DNA from: Rhynochetos jubatus | Lineage: Eukaryota > Chordata > Aves > Eurypygiformes > Rhynochetidae | DNA length: 64,000 bases | Assembly (NCBI GenBank): GCA_027574665.1 | Contig: CM050656.1 | Location: 13,467,501-13,531,500 of the forward strand | Reading direction: 5' to 3' | Shown: positions 52,601-64,000 of the stretch, piece after piece | Numbering within the stretch: the stretch's first letter is position 1 | Layout: each line of letters opens with the position of its first letter | Notes under the pieces: generated by a model | The model's database searches: none | What the model was told of the DNA's origin: nothing | The model's input: the letters and a program-made list of their open reading frames with translations, nothing else | Translations under genes and position numbers: made by a program

Positions 52601-55490
52601 TGTGAAACAGGAGACCTTCCCTTTGTCTTCTTGCTCTTTTTTCTTTAGGGTTAATAATTTAGTGAGAGAGCTATTTATTCTAAGTACTCTCTGTAAGGTT
52701 TGACGCTATGTGTGAAGTTACCTGATACGCAAAAGCTTAGGTCCTACATTTGAGGAGTTCTGGTAGGACTTCACAGATCTAACTGTGTGGTAGATGCTAG
52801 TTCTGAAGATGCTTGAGTGCAAGCATGGAAAGTGAGAAAGCCAGCTACAGCTTGGAGCATCTCAAAATCTCTTGCCATCTTTCTTCACTATTGCTAGGAT
52901 CCACAGAAATGGAAATACTGAATAAAACTACTCACTTGTGTAAACTCCTTTTGTCCTTCACTTTACTAGACCCCTGATTTGCAGTTATAATTTCTGAGTC
53001 CCTGTGTAATGTATGTTAGGAAGCTCCACTTACTTAGATATCTTCACTGGGACTTGAGGTGTCTCTGTGCTCGGTCCACTGTAATATGCACCAGCCATTT
53101 CCTTTCACGAGACAGCGTTCCATAACCTGAAAGGCTTTGAAATCTGTAGCTTTTTTTTTCCAGAACCTGTGCCATAATTTGGATTTCTTTATTAATGTAT
53201 GCTGTTTAAATTCCCATCTTCTGATTCCTCATTATGCTTCTACTATTGTGTCCCCATGTCTCCAATCATCTACAAGATGTATAAAAAAGAATTTTATTTT
53301 CTTTAAAACCCTATTTAATTTTCTGTAATGATAAAGAGGGCACCATCCTGCTTTCTAGTGCTGCTTATTGGGACTGTCTTTTATTGTTTGAAAACGACGC
53401 TGCTTTTTAGCCACTTTGTACTTCTCCATATCCTACTCTGTCAGTGACCTCCTCTGTAAAGGTTAATGACCATCACCCCAGTTTTGGAAAGTTGTGTTTG
53501 TTTATTGTAACTTCAGAAGAACCTTTTTGTGCTCAGGCTTCCAGGAGAAAAGGCCAGACTTACTTCAGGTTGTATTCCCTTAAATGACAAAAACCCAGCT
53601 AGGTGGGATTTTTTTTTTTTTAAACTTGGTTATTACTTCTCAGGATTGTCCACCTGTGACTATTCAGTCTAGTGTATGGCTGTCTCTAGGCAATTTAACA
53701 TCCTTGGGTAGAGCGACTTAGGTATAGAGATTATTCAGGAGCATAATTGGTTTATTCTGGCCCTCAGTGGCAATTTGTTAATAACTGATATTAATCAGTG
53801 TCTTCTTTGCACAGTAGTAGTTATAATACATGTAGATGTTTTGGTGATACTTTTGTATAGCTCAGATTTGACTATCAAATTTAAACAGTATCAAGGCAAA
53901 CAAACACAAAATTATTCAGTAGATAGGAAACATCATGTCAAAAATAGTCTGTTTAGCATCTTGAACATCCACCATCATTTTTAATATAACTAGATAATCT
54001 GATTTCTAGAACAGTAAGGTAATATTTTAGCAGTGTTAGTTAAAATTAAAGTATGAACTTTTTTGTTCAGGTAAGTAAAGTCAGCAGAAATAGCTTTGTG
54101 TTTGTATGTGAGAACAAATAAACTCTTTCTGCTCTCTAATGAGATAAAAGCCTGCACAATACAATAGGGTTTGGGTTTGTCTCTTATGTTTATTATAGGG
54201 AATTCTAATATGCTTTAAAAGGCGACATTAAGCTAGTAAGAAAAAGATTTTTAGGTGAGTTTTTAAAAATTTCTTTGTAACAACCAGGTAGAGGAAAGAG
54301 CAAAATCATATCCTATGAGTATGGTTAATATACACCTGTAGCCCCATTTTTAAGATCCTGTGAATTCAGGTGACTGAGGGACTTCTGTTTTTTCCACCAC
54401 GTGAACTAAACAGTGGTGACCTCTGAAGATTTAGCCTGTGAATGTTTAGCAACATTCCTAAGAAAGTGGGGTTATCATTGCTTCCCATGCCTTCAAGCAC
54501 CAGAGGTATCTCTTCTGTAACTGTTTGATAGCGTGAGTAACCAGAGGGAAAAAGAACACTGAAAGCCATAAGGGCAACTTCAGTTGAGCTGGGAAAGAGC
54601 TAAACTTGACAATTTTTTTTTCTCATTGCTGTAAGGCTGTACTTCCTGAACTTTAGTGCAAGGATGGGTGTGAGATAAAACAGTGCTTACCACACAGACC
54701 AGAAAGGATAGGAGGAATTCAAATCCTCTTACCTCCATCCCCTTGCAAAGTGTACAGAAGCTTGGGTGAGATTTAGAGAAACAGAGAAAGTGTTACAGGA
54801 AGCGGTGGATCTTGGAACAGGTCTGTTTTCACCTGGCCCTAGGCAGCAGTTAGCTTCAGAGAGGCTGCTGGATTTTAAATACCACCTTACTGAAAAGCAT
54901 TTTAGATGGAAACCAGACAACCATTTTCCCTCAGAATACAAGGCATTTATATTTTGCTCTTTTTACAGATTTTAATTTTAGCTAGTAGAACCTTCTGGTA
55001 ATGCCAACAATGAACATAGTCTAGAGAAGGTTTCTGGGGTGAGGTAAAAATTTTTCTTTAAACATTTTCCGTAACGATTCAGGTGAAACAAATCGACTAA
55101 CCTGCACATAAGACAAATAAGCCCCTCCCTAAGCCTGTGAATTTTCCTAAAAAAACCAATAGAAAATGAATGAATGCATCAAGTTCCAACTTACAGAAAT
55201 GTAGCATCTCTGAGCCTAACCTAATAATGGAATTGCCGAGTCCTGTAGTGCTGGAGAGTCAATTTAGTCACAGACTTCTTGAATTGCTCTTTCCACAGAT
55301 CTGTACCCCCGATTTGGTGGTGTTTCTGTCATGTTCCAGTCAAAGGCTGAAGGAAAGGTTACTGAAGCGTGCTGAACAGCAGGGGAGACCTGACGATAAC
55401 CTGAAAGCCACTCAAAGACGACTAATGAATTTCAAGCAGAATGCCGTCCCGTTGGTTAAATATTTCCAGGAAAAAGGGCTAATCATCACA
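34190..55490 (+). CDS. AK5: AK5, adenylate kinase 5 (exons 1-6; 3' end missing)
   Basis: AK5 is a cytosolic nucleoside-monophosphate kinase with two adenylate kinase domains, mainly expressed in brain in mammals; it transfers phosphate from ATP to AMP. Coding exons: 34190-34249, 36049-36235, 37212-37379, 43489-43658, 43779-43892, 55299-55490. They total 891 nt, or 297 codons, with consistent phases and GT-AG borders. Residues 1-132 form the N-terminal extension. The first kinase domain then starts, with P-loop GGPGSGKGT (139-147, the same numbering as human), the NMP-binding segment with DGFPRDVAQA (218-227) and a LID segment reading KRAEQQGRPDDN. Human AK5 has 562 residues, so the end of domain 1 and the whole second domain lie beyond the right edge. 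The start is chosen by alignment to human MNTNDAKEYLARREIPQLFE; the frame stays open a further 152 codons upstream, which is judged non-coding. Confidence 0.97.
34250..36048 (+). other. AK5: AK5 intron 1
   Basis: A 1.8-kb intron. The first 400 bp are still in the CpG island; the rest is unique-looking. No repeat family or other gene is recognised. Confidence 0.8.
36049..36235 (+). CDS. AK5: AK5 exon 2
   Basis: 187 bp: 62 codons plus one base, encoding SLLNGLMCYKPDDPIEYLES through to GGQSRRSFFRN. It forms most of the N-terminal extension, which resembles the short RIIa-like helical region found ahead of some kinases. The acceptor is CATTGCAG|AGTCTG and the donor AATG|GTAATG. Confidence 0.96.
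36236..37211 (+). other. AK5: AK5 intron 2
   Basis: A 976-bp intron with a CT dinucleotide run at about 36847-36859. Nothing else is recognised. Confidence 0.8.
37212..37379 (+). CDS. AK5: AK5 exon 3
   Basis: 168 bp: two bases completing Val83, 55 codons and one base of Gly139. It encodes MPDNSNFPYRRYDRLPPIQQ through to RPRPKIILVI. The last residues are the first beta strand of kinase domain 1, and the exon stops one base into the P-loop. The acceptor is TTTTACAG|TGATGC and the donor ATAG|GTATGA. Confidence 0.96.
37380..43488 (+). other. AK5: AK5 intron 3 (6.1 kb)
   Basis: An AT-rich intron. An 88-codon open frame at 37424-37690 with coding-like composition is discussed as a finding. Otherwise no repeat family, RNA gene or exon is recognised. 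Confidence 0.75.
43489..43658 (+). CDS. AK5: AK5 exon 4 (P-loop)
   Basis: 170 bp: two bases completing Gly139, then 56 codons, GPGSGKGTQSLKIAERYGFN through to KIITTGELAPQ. It carries the ATP-binding P-loop (residues 139-147) and the start of the NMP-binding part (SVGELLRKKI). The acceptor is ACCAATAG|GTGGCC and the donor CAG|GTACAG, phase 0. Confidence 0.97.
43779..43892 (+). CDS. AK5: AK5 exon 5 (NMP-binding segment)
   Basis: 114 bp, 38 codons, phase 0 at both ends: ETTITEIKQRLMQIPDEEGI through to VIDGFPRDVAQAISFEDQ. The DGFPRDVAQ motif contacts AMP and contains the conserved Arg222. It is separated from exon 4 by an intron of only 120 bp (GTACAG...GTGACAG). Confidence 0.97.
44660..44710 (+). 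repeat. Possible ancient interspersed repeat fragment
   Basis: The strings GAGCGCCCTTCATGCAGAGC and AGTTCAAAGTCCTTCACAGC resemble the same old amniote repeat motif noted at 24766-24826. The copy is very diverged and its family is unassigned. Confidence 0.3.
49369..49382. repeat. C14 homopolymer
   Basis: Fourteen consecutive C, which is G14 on the other strand, inside AK5 intron 5. It is a slippage-prone site, and the length may be unreliable in sequencing. Confidence 0.85.
51647..52117 (+). other. Unexplained 156-codon open frame in AK5 intron 5
   Basis: The longest open frame outside the CpG islands, lying in about 40% GC sequence and opening MFTLACYFPTSGIYKHVLQV. No domain or protein family is recognised. 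AG|GT-like strings inside it (for example TTGCAG|GTAGG and CTGCAG|GTAAA) could be splice sites. It may be chance or decayed transposon or pseudogene sequence. Confidence 0.2.
52345..52385 (+). repeat. Possible MIR/L2/L3-type fragment
   Basis: The string ATTATTATCCTCCTTTTACT followed by ACTGGGGAAA resembles the 'attattatccccattttacagatggggaaactg' block of ancient amniote SINE/LINE tails. It is short and diverged. Confidence 0.3.
55299..55490 (+). CDS. AK5: AK5 exon 6 (LID segment, last exon in window)
   Basis: 192 bp, 64 codons, phase 0 at both ends: ICTPDLVVFLSCSSQRLKER through to YFQEKGLIIT. It includes the LID region RLLKRAEQQGRPDDN, whose arginines and aspartates match the AK1 lid. The acceptor is TTTCCACAG|ATCTGT and the donor ACA|GTAAGT. 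The open reading frame requires a further exon to the right. Confidence 0.97.
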
Positions 55491-58400
55491 GTAAGTCCTT
55501 TAGTATATATCTCTGAAAACTTAATTCTTGTTGTGGTTATACTTGGCTTCTTAGATCTTTTGTTTTAAGATAGGCTAGATGAGTCAAATTTTGTTTAAAG
55601 TATACACCATGGTTACAGAAAGCAAACTTTCAGTTTGCTGAGAAAATACTTTCTGCAAAATGCAGTAACACAGAGAAAAGTTCATGTGCATGTAGATGAT
55701 GTGGTAAGCACCATGCTTTTATTTTTTTTTAATGCTGCAGGCATAAGTTGCTTCGCCAACTAGTCGCAAAGCCTTTGCTCAGAAAATATTTGCATGAAAG
55801 AAGAGCTTGCTGTGAAAGACTGGTAGCTATTCTAGTACCAGCAGTTTGATCCCTTGCAAATAGTCGTGTACTTTTTGGATGGTTATCTTGAAAGGAGAGG
55901 AAAGCAGAAAAAAAAATACATTCTAACAGAAAGCATATCTTGAGTTGGATTGAATCAATACAGGTTCTTCAAGGAATGAATTTATCTGCTCCTCCTACAG
56001 AAAGCATACTTAGCTCTTCAGGGGAAAAGTGCCTTTGCAGAAAAAGCATGTGGGGCATTGGGATAGGACTCCTTTTCTGTGAAGACACCTGTAAAACAGA
56101 GGATGTCTTTCCTGTTGAGGTTCTGTCTTCTACTTTTTAGCTCAGTTTCTTGAGAGTTCTAAGGATAATTTAAATCGCAGTGGTCACCTTAGATATCTCT
56201 TATTTTTGAAGAAAGCAGGTGCTTGTGATAGGTATGGAAATGGTAACGTGGCATGTGAACACTATATTACTGTCCACTACCAGACAAGGGAACAGTGTAT
56301 GCAGAAAATATCGACTTGACAACATGTCAAAAAAGTCTTCAATATGAAAAAAATCTAATAATCTTATTTACTCCTGAACTCTATGGTATCTGTTCAAAGT
56401 ATGTTAGTATCATTTCATAGAGATCTAGAAATGACTCTAGATTTACATCGGTGTAGAAGTGAAGAGAATTAGACTGTGGAAGGGAAACTCTGTTGTTCAC
56501 CTGTCATTAGAGCTGCTAGTGCCGTTACGTTTCCCTTTTTGCAAGAATGGGACGCATTAGTAAAGCCAAGCCCTGAGAGTTAAGACGCATGAGTAGTTTT
56601 GTGGCCAGTGGATAAAAGGATCCCTTTCGGTAGATGATAAAGAATATATACGCCAGACCTCATTTCCATAGAATTTCACTGCATATGGAAGATAGATTTT
56701 GCAGTTGCTTAAGGCAACTAAGTTAGTGGGGGATAAATGTGAAAAAGGACTGGCTGGGAAAGGAGTAATAAAAAGAGATTAAGCTTGTATACTCCAGAGC
56801 AAGTAAGCAACTGAAAGTTTCTACTAAAGGACATTTTTTTTAAAACCACATGACCTTGAAACAGAATAAGCATGCTAAGTCTACATACTACTAGAGCATG
56901 TTGTACAGTTTAAAATAGTGTTTGTACAAATGGTTTTGTCACCATTTGTTCTTTTTCTTAGTGCTCAATTTATAGATCATTATCCACAGAGTTTTGACAT
57001 TCTTCTGACAGTGTAATTTCTTTTTATATGTTCATTTTCTTGGAAATTCATTGGTACAATGGGAAATCGAAGTATGTTTCTGCCAACTTCCTGTCCTATT
57101 CCTTTAAGAAAGCTTCAGTGGAGATAACATATTTTCTCACTCCAAATGGCTTTGATCCCATTGTCTTATTCACTGATGAACTTCAGCTTTCTTTTGGTTT
57201 TGGAAAAAAACACCATCATATAATTTTCCATAGCTTCTGTCAGTGAAAAAGAGAGTTTTCTTAGCCACAGGATCCAAGAACCATTGCAGTCTTCATCACC
57301 ATCTTCTTCTGGTGGAAGCCTTGTATCTTCAACTTGCCTTACTAGTATCTATCTGTATAATACACAAGTAATATTATCACATCTACGTACATTCGATACA
57401 CTTGTACATGCTATTCCCCTACAGAAATAGGAAGAAAGAAAGAAAATCACATTTATACTGCTGATTATAACATTGAGCCTGGAAGGCACTGAAATATTTT
57501 GCAGATGAGAGCAGTGTAAGAACTAGAACAGCATAAAATAGAATTACACTTGTCTAATTCCTAGAGGAGTGAATCCTTGAGGCGAGGTCAGGCAAGGTCA
57601 GTGTTGACCAGGAGGAAAAAAAATGATTTAAATTTTTCTTAAATCCCTCCCTGCACCTTGTCACTGCTATCTGAAACTCTAAATCTCAGGCATTTCTTCT
57701 ACCCAGCATCATGATTCCACTCAGGGAAAAGAAACAGAACCATTTGTCTCACGGAGAGTAGTAATTTTAGAATGAAAACTCAAATTTCAAACATCTACTT
57801 AAATATGTTGTTCTTCATCAGCAAACAGACCAAAAAATAAAAGCAAAATTCACTGAAATCTAGATATATATGATTAATGAACAGACATTTGATATAGTCT
57901 ACTTTTAGACACTCTATGAACAAGAAAATAAAAATCTAAATTCCCAAAGAATATTCATTTTCCTTCTCTAACAGTTATTCCATACTGGTTTTAACATATT
58001 CTTGGTTAATAGAATTAAACCCCACATTCTTCCTTTCAGATCTTATTGGTTAGGTTGCTTAAGTGTAATTTTTTCCCCTCATATTTTTTTCCCCCATTGA
58101 TCTTTGATAATTTTATACAGTACATTGCTTATACTTGTTTGCTGCTCTGTATGCGTTACGTTTTCAGTCTACACATGGTATCCCTGCTCTCAGAGTCTGA
58201 GTGTGGTTTCTGTTTTCAAGGAAAGAAGTAAGGACCCAACTCCTGTACTTCTAAGAAACAGGAAGATACAACTCTGTCCTTTCTGAAAATCTCCTTCTTT
58301 GGAATAATGAAGTTGGAAGATCCAAAATTTTGGACTGTTGTTCAAATTGAACAGATCTGTAAAATTCTTTTTAATTAAGAGAGAGAAGTAAATATCTGAT

Positions 58401-61400
58401 ATTTTCACGAACACGATCAGTGTTTAAAATTGTTTTTAGCAATGTGTCAGTAGGTCTAACAAATCAAAACCTGACTTTTCCTTTTGATTTCAGAAAATAT
58501 TGAGGCAATAGTAATAGATATCACAATATTGGACATGGAGTATATAAACAGATGCATATGCTGGCATTTATTGTCTCAGTAACTTCTTAACAATCCTAGA
58601 ACATTACATATTGTGTATCTAGACAACAACTAAACCACAGATTACAGCAGGGGGGAGATGTTAGTTAGATTAAATTATTAAAGGGAGGAAATATAATTGT
58701 CTAGATGATCTGTAAGTATTCTGATGTTTAGCACAAGACATCAGTTCCAAACACAATTTAATCTGTTCCCGTATCCTTCCTGCCACCTAGCAAATATTAG
58801 GGTATTATTATATTTGGTCTCAGGTGCTAATATGACAGTCAGTGTGTGTACACAGCTGTGCCCAATAAACCAAGGCTGCTGTTGAGGTGTGGTCATGAAT
58901 AGAGAACTTCAGACTAAAAGGGTCTGCGTATGCAAGCTTCCAGACAGCACTTGCTGTTCAATGAAGAATACTTAGGTGGTTAGTATCATTTACCTGTGAG
59001 AATAATTGTTAGGTACTTTGTTATTTTGACTACAGTACTCCTAGGGATACAGTATGGTATCATGTCAGTTGCTAACACTGACTTATAGGGGTTTCTGGTT
59101 TTATTTTATTAAATAGATAATAAAAAGGCAAAGCAAGGAAAAAACCCTAATCCCTATCCAAGTAATGTGCTTTAATACTCTTAATGTGGTTGCTGTCCTG
59201 GGAGCGAGCTAGCTTGCTCTGAAAAAAAATGTGCTGTGAATTACACATAAAAAGTTAATCCTTCTTCCTACCACCACGCTTGGCACCCAAGCTTAGAAAC
59301 TGTTTGAGGAGAAAGCTGGTCTGTGTTAGCTGAAGTTCTAGTTGAGCACATCTTTGTTTGGTGAGAACTTACTGCTAATGGAGGTTACTATTAAGAGTTC
59401 CTTAAGAATCAACTGGAAAATTCCACTGAAAACTGTTTTATTGTTTTGTTAATTTCAAAATACCTTGCTCCTCTGGACATTATATTGATGTTTCGTCATT
59501 GTTAGACCTGTGCTATGAACCACCTAGCCCTTAAGGACTGTTGGATAAACCTCAAGAAAATCACATTCACTGACCTTGGAATAAATGACTATGATGTAAA
59601 ATTATTCTAACTAGGAAACTTTTTCATTTGGATTTTATCCCATGTACTTCATCTTACTGCAGGGAAGTTTAAAGAACACACCAATGCAGCATGGTAGACC
59701 ATAATGAACAAACCACGGTAGCACTTGTATCATAACGTCCCTAACTCTAAGTCATAAACAAAATCTCCCACAGAAAGCAGCCTCTTTGCCTACAAGAAAT
59801 GTGTTTTTTTCCACTCGGCTGACTCGGTTAAGTTATTCTTAGTCACAGGGATGAGCTGCATTCTAGAGAGAAAGGAATGAGAATTCATAGCATAGTAGAT
59901 GGTGCCCACACAGTGAAAAATTGAGTTGTACTGCTAATTCACTAAGGAAAATACAAGATAAAATTATGGCTACTTTTTTCTATAAAATGAAGGCATTGGT
60001 AGCAATCAGCTATATTCAGTAGAGTAAAAATTTTGACCCTGCTATGGTTATTGCTATTATGGTTTTATCAGAGGAAAGAATTATCAGAGGTGAGGAGGGC
60101 AAGATAATATGCAGGATTTGTGTCTCCAGATAATCTGTATTTCAAAAACTGGTTATTTGTATCAAACCAGGTAGGACAGCCGAGAAGTTGTGTAGAAAGC
60201 AAAAGGCATTTTAAACCTGTGCTATTCCCACCCCAGTGATACCCATCACCCAGCTATTGGTTATTTTGAAAGGGGTATCTAAATCTCCATTTTCTCTGGA
60301 CTCTGATCTGGTATAGATATTGGCATAGTCATGGGAGAGGAGATCATTGGGTCACAAAAATCTTCAGTCACAGTTATTAAAGCTGTTCTCAGAGAGCTTA
60401 GTTGTTCTTTGTAGAACATATCCATTGGTCTAGACAGGAAAAAAAAAATTCACAGAGCTCATCGTCATGGCAGTGGAAGTTTCTCTTACTGGAGACGGGA
60501 TTAGGTTCAGTCTGCCTTATTTATAATAATTCTGTGTAAGCACAGTGCTTCAGTGTCAACCTTGTTATGTTAATAAGTCTGTGTGTATTTAAAAAAAAAA
60601 AAAGCAACCATGATGGGGCACATCCTGTGGCATAAAATGCTGATTTCACCACTATCTTCATTGTCTCACTTGTTCTTTTAGGGAATTTACTATGCCTGTG
60701 CAAAACATTAAGATGACATTCAGATTACTCAGAGAATTAAAGAGAACCCAGAAAAAGCAGCTGAAGCTGGGAATGGATTTTGAGCACAAATTTAGAAGTT
60801 AAATAGTTGCGGGTGAGGGAAATAGCTTATATAGCTGTCTGCCCTCATTAGCATCAAACAGGCCTAATGGCTGTCAGCTGTCACAGAAAAATTCCCCACG
60901 GAATTGCATTATATAATTTTTTTTCTTGATTTGGTTAAAAAAGGGATTTTGCTATAACACTGCACACTGACATGAACTTTAGCTAAAGGCTGTGACTTAC
61001 CATTACGCTGACAAAAATATCAGTTATAATCCATTTCTAATGTTTCTGTGCTATACAGCTGTCCAACTTGAGGTTTTGTGTTGGGCTTTTTATTGTTTTA
61101 TTTATTTATTTATCTATATAGCTGTGAATGCTGATTCCAGAGGACTTTCAGTTGCTCACTCCTCTAATTCTGGGCCCCTCCCCAGAGGAGCGTGGGTCCT
61201 GCGGTCCTTTCAGCAACTCTCAAGGTCAATCCAGATCTTACTGATAGCAAACTGTTACACAGAGGCCTGGTCCGAACCTCCCGCCTGCTTCCAGGTCCTG
61301 ATGGCAGCCACTGCCAGAATCTAGCTCCAAGAATCTCGTCCGTGGAGGAACGTGCATCTGGTTTGGCAGAATGCAGAATGACTAGCTGCTCTTGTTTTCA

Positions 61401-64000
61401 CGGTGGCGATACTTGCTCTCCTCCATGCAGTTTTGCATTAAACAATCCTTAAAAAGAAAACAGCAAAAATCCTACACCCCCTTGCCTGAAGTAATGCTAG
61501 GAATAGAGACTGTTAGCCACCACCTCCCCCACGTGCTCTCACGTCTCTGCTGCAAGCTCAGGATCTCATTTACATGCCATCTGATGCCTTGGATCTTGCA
61601 TTTTTGGCTGCAAGGTGGTACAGACTTGGCAGGAATAGTTTCACTCGAACCTAGCCTCGTCTCTCCCTGAGCATAGCCTTTCTCCCCACAAGTCATAGAT
61701 GTGGGCTCATAGATAGCTCGGGGTACTGAACTGAGATTTCCCACTGATTGGCCCAGTGCCACCGATACCTTTTCAAATGCCTCTCCGTTGTTTTTAAAAT
61801 ACAGCAGTCATGAGTACAGTCCTGTGTGAACACATTGGATGTGCTTTTAACAGGACGACTATACTGCCTCCTCAGGGTACTTCTGGTTTCTTGGGCATGA
61901 CTGAGTACAGGTGCAAAGGGGAACCCAGATAGCTTTGAATGTCAGCTGGAACAAAACTTCAATGTTTTAGCAACTTTTCGAATGAAGAATGTAGGCAGCC
62001 ATTTGTGGGAACGTCGAGGGGTTTTGCTTTGAGATTCAGGAGTCTTCCTCTGTTTTGCTGCATAGTTCCTAAATCATTTCCTGGCTCCATGAATGTATAA
62101 GCATATATAGTCACCAAAAAAAAGTTCTATACAGGGAAAACGAGATGTGGGATGGGAAATAATTACTATAGCTTTTTCAGTTTATGGTGATTCAAAGCAA
62201 TGAAAGGTAAGTTGAAGCCTAGAACAGGTAACCAGATCTCTGCAGACACAGTCAGCTGGCTATCATTGCAAATTAAAGGTCTCTGTGTCTCTCCTGTGTT
62301 TGATAGCTCTTTTGCAGAAAAACTGGGATATGAGAAAGAATCTGGAACTGTTTCCTATGAAACTGCTGGACTAGAGAAAGTTTACGCATGCTCTTATCAC
62401 TGCTAGGTTTTACACTGTGTCTCAACACTACTTACGTGTTACTGCTTTGTGAGGTATTTTGAAGAACATACCAAAGAAGGTATATAAATGAAATTTATGT
62501 AGAAATGTGTCTAAAAAACCTGTTTGTAAATATATGCACATTTTCTATGGGAAAGATAGATGAGTAATTTTGCATATGTGGAAGCATGTGCACCGTATAC
62601 ACTTTCCAAGCTTCAAAATATATTCAGCCTCTGATTATATGATTTATGTCAACAAGTTAAGTATGTCAGAAATACTAATGTTTGCCAGAGACTGACCAAG
62701 CTTGGAAACTTGCCATCTATGGATACATGCAAGCATGCAGAGACGTCTTGAGGATGGAAGTTCTTTGCTGAGGTGAACAGCAGTGGTGCATCACTGTGTT
62801 ATTTTTTTAGCTGCCCCCTGAACCCCCAGTAGTTTGAACGAAGAAGTAGACTTGGGAAAAAACCAAATAAATTTTGACAAGTCTGGCTGTAGAATTAGAC
62901 ATTGATGAGTGCATAGGCCACACTGATGTAGGAACTCCATAAAGAGAGAAGGAATGATGTTTCTGACAGCCATACTATCTCAGATTTATCCATTTCTGGC
63001 ACTGTGAAAGCTGATACATGTTTAAAATTAACAGAGGTTTTTTTACAGAGCAGAAGCTAAAGCTAAATAATTAAGACAAGTTATCATGCAGAGAAATTAA
63101 CTGTAAGATGTATTTAAAATAATATGCCCTACATATACTTCAAGTTATTTTAAACAATTCACCTTAAGGTAATTAAGATGTGTCCTTTGGGTGAATATTG
63201 ATTCTAATGTCCTTTTTGCGGTTAAAATGATGCTTAAAGAAGATTAATTTTTCTTATTTAGAAGACACTTATATTAATATAAGAAACGAGCTTGGAAAAA
63301 ATACCTCATCTCTGGGAAGGTCTTTTTGTATTGAATCGGGAATATTTGGCTTCCATAAGCAAACTTACCTATCCTAAACCACAGTTGATGTGGTGGACAT
63401 CCAGCGGAAGAAGCAAAACTGCATTTCAGACACGCTTTGCTGTAAACATTAAAATACCACTTTCTTACTGGTGGATCTTCCCTGTCAGTGACTTCCTGAT
63501 TTATGGCAAAACCATTTTGCTGCCATTTGATGGAAAAATTATGGATATCAACTCATGCAAGTTGCTACATCAGTAGAATCAGGATGGTCATTCAGCTCTC
63601 ACTCTCACAGTACTATTAAAGTATTACTCTGTCTGGTGGCTCGTGCCCTACAATTCCAGTATTTAACATCCTTATTTTCTGAACTTGAGTTGGCATCGTT
63701 AGCGATCGTTAAATATTTCTATTTCCTTATGTATAGGGCAATTTAATGTTTGTTCTGATATCAACCATACTCAACTTTGATTCAAATGGGTGAAATGAGA
63801 CTGAGTGGACTGGCCTCTCTCTAGTCATGCAGTCTATTATTATACTCTAATTGTTTGAACACTTGCTCTTGTTCCTCCTTTCCTGTAGATGTACTGCGTG
63901 AAAGAGAGGGGAGACATAAAAGATTACAGTTTCTTGTTTTTTAATGCATCATAAATTTATTCACATTTGTGAATGCTCTGGTATTGTAATGATGGAAGCC
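55491..64000 (+). other. AK5: AK5 intron 6, partial (8.5 kb to window end)
   Basis: The intron after the exon 6 donor. The next expected exon, encoding the end of kinase domain 1 (FDADRDEDEVF-like), was looked for and not seen. A more GC-rich stretch at about 61130-61770 has several overlapping short open frames but no recognisable product. A TTTA repeat lies at 61097-61112. Confidence 0.75.
61097..61112. repeat. TTTA tetranucleotide repeat
   Basis: About four TTTA units in a T-rich stretch of AK5 intron 6. Confidence 0.7.

Larger units (their letters stand above)
43893..55298 (+). other. AK5: AK5 intron 5 (11.4 kb)
   Basis: The largest complete intron in the window. It holds faint ancient-repeat traces near 44660-44710 and 52345-52385, a C14 run at 49369-49382 and an unexplained 156-codon open frame at 51647-52117. 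No recognisable exon or RNA gene was found. Confidence 0.75.

Noticed and set aside
55491..64000. Search for AK5 exon 7 and the second kinase domain
   Set aside because: No segment with the expected acidic FDADRDEDEVF-like sequence or a second GGPGSGKGT loop was seen.
1..64000. CRISPR arrays, operons, phage or plasmid functions, rRNA and tRNA genes
   Set aside because: The window is interrupted eukaryotic gene sequence; no regularly spaced repeats, operon-like gene runs or cloverleaf RNA genes were recognised.

Overview
The window is vertebrate nuclear DNA, almost certainly from a bird. The signs are 3' ends of CR1 non-LTR retrotransposons, a solo LTR resembling the class III (ERVL-like) LTRs abundant in neoavian birds, compact introns, and two sharp CpG islands in otherwise AT-rich sequence. 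The LTR type makes a non-galliform bird somewhat more likely; the species cannot be fixed from sequence reading alone.

Two protein-coding genes are present, both interrupted and both cut off by the window ends. They lie head to head with starts about 17.6 kb apart. On the minus strand is PIGK, the catalytic cysteine-protease subunit of the GPI transamidase. Exons 1 to 9 were traced (16540 down to 1015), giving 328 complete codons plus two bases. All junctions keep frame, and the His164/Cys206 dyad is intact. The last roughly 66 residues, with the membrane anchor, lie beyond the left edge. On the plus strand is AK5, a two-domain adenylate kinase. Exons 1 to 6 (34190 to 55490) give 297 codons covering the N-terminal extension and most of the first kinase domain, including P-loop, NMP-binding segment and LID. 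The rest of domain 1 and all of domain 2 lie beyond the right edge.

Layout: 1-16540 PIGK exons and introns; about 16030-16690 the PIGK CpG-island promoter with YY1, ETS and NRF1-like motifs; 16.7-33.2 kb intergenic, holding a solo LTR (21976-22778), an old CR1 fragment (about 29.4-30.36 kb), a 17-bp tandem repeat and a small CR1-like piece; 33.2-33.73 kb a CR1 3' end abutting the AK5 CpG island (about 33780-34640); 34190-64000 AK5 exons and introns.

No bacterial-style system, CRISPR array, rRNA or tRNA was seen. The two genes have unrelated jobs (GPI-anchor attachment in the ER; cytosolic nucleotide phosphotransfer), and their adjacency matches vertebrate synteny. No clearly novel system was found; a few unexplained open frames and cryptic-exon candidates are reported as modest leads.
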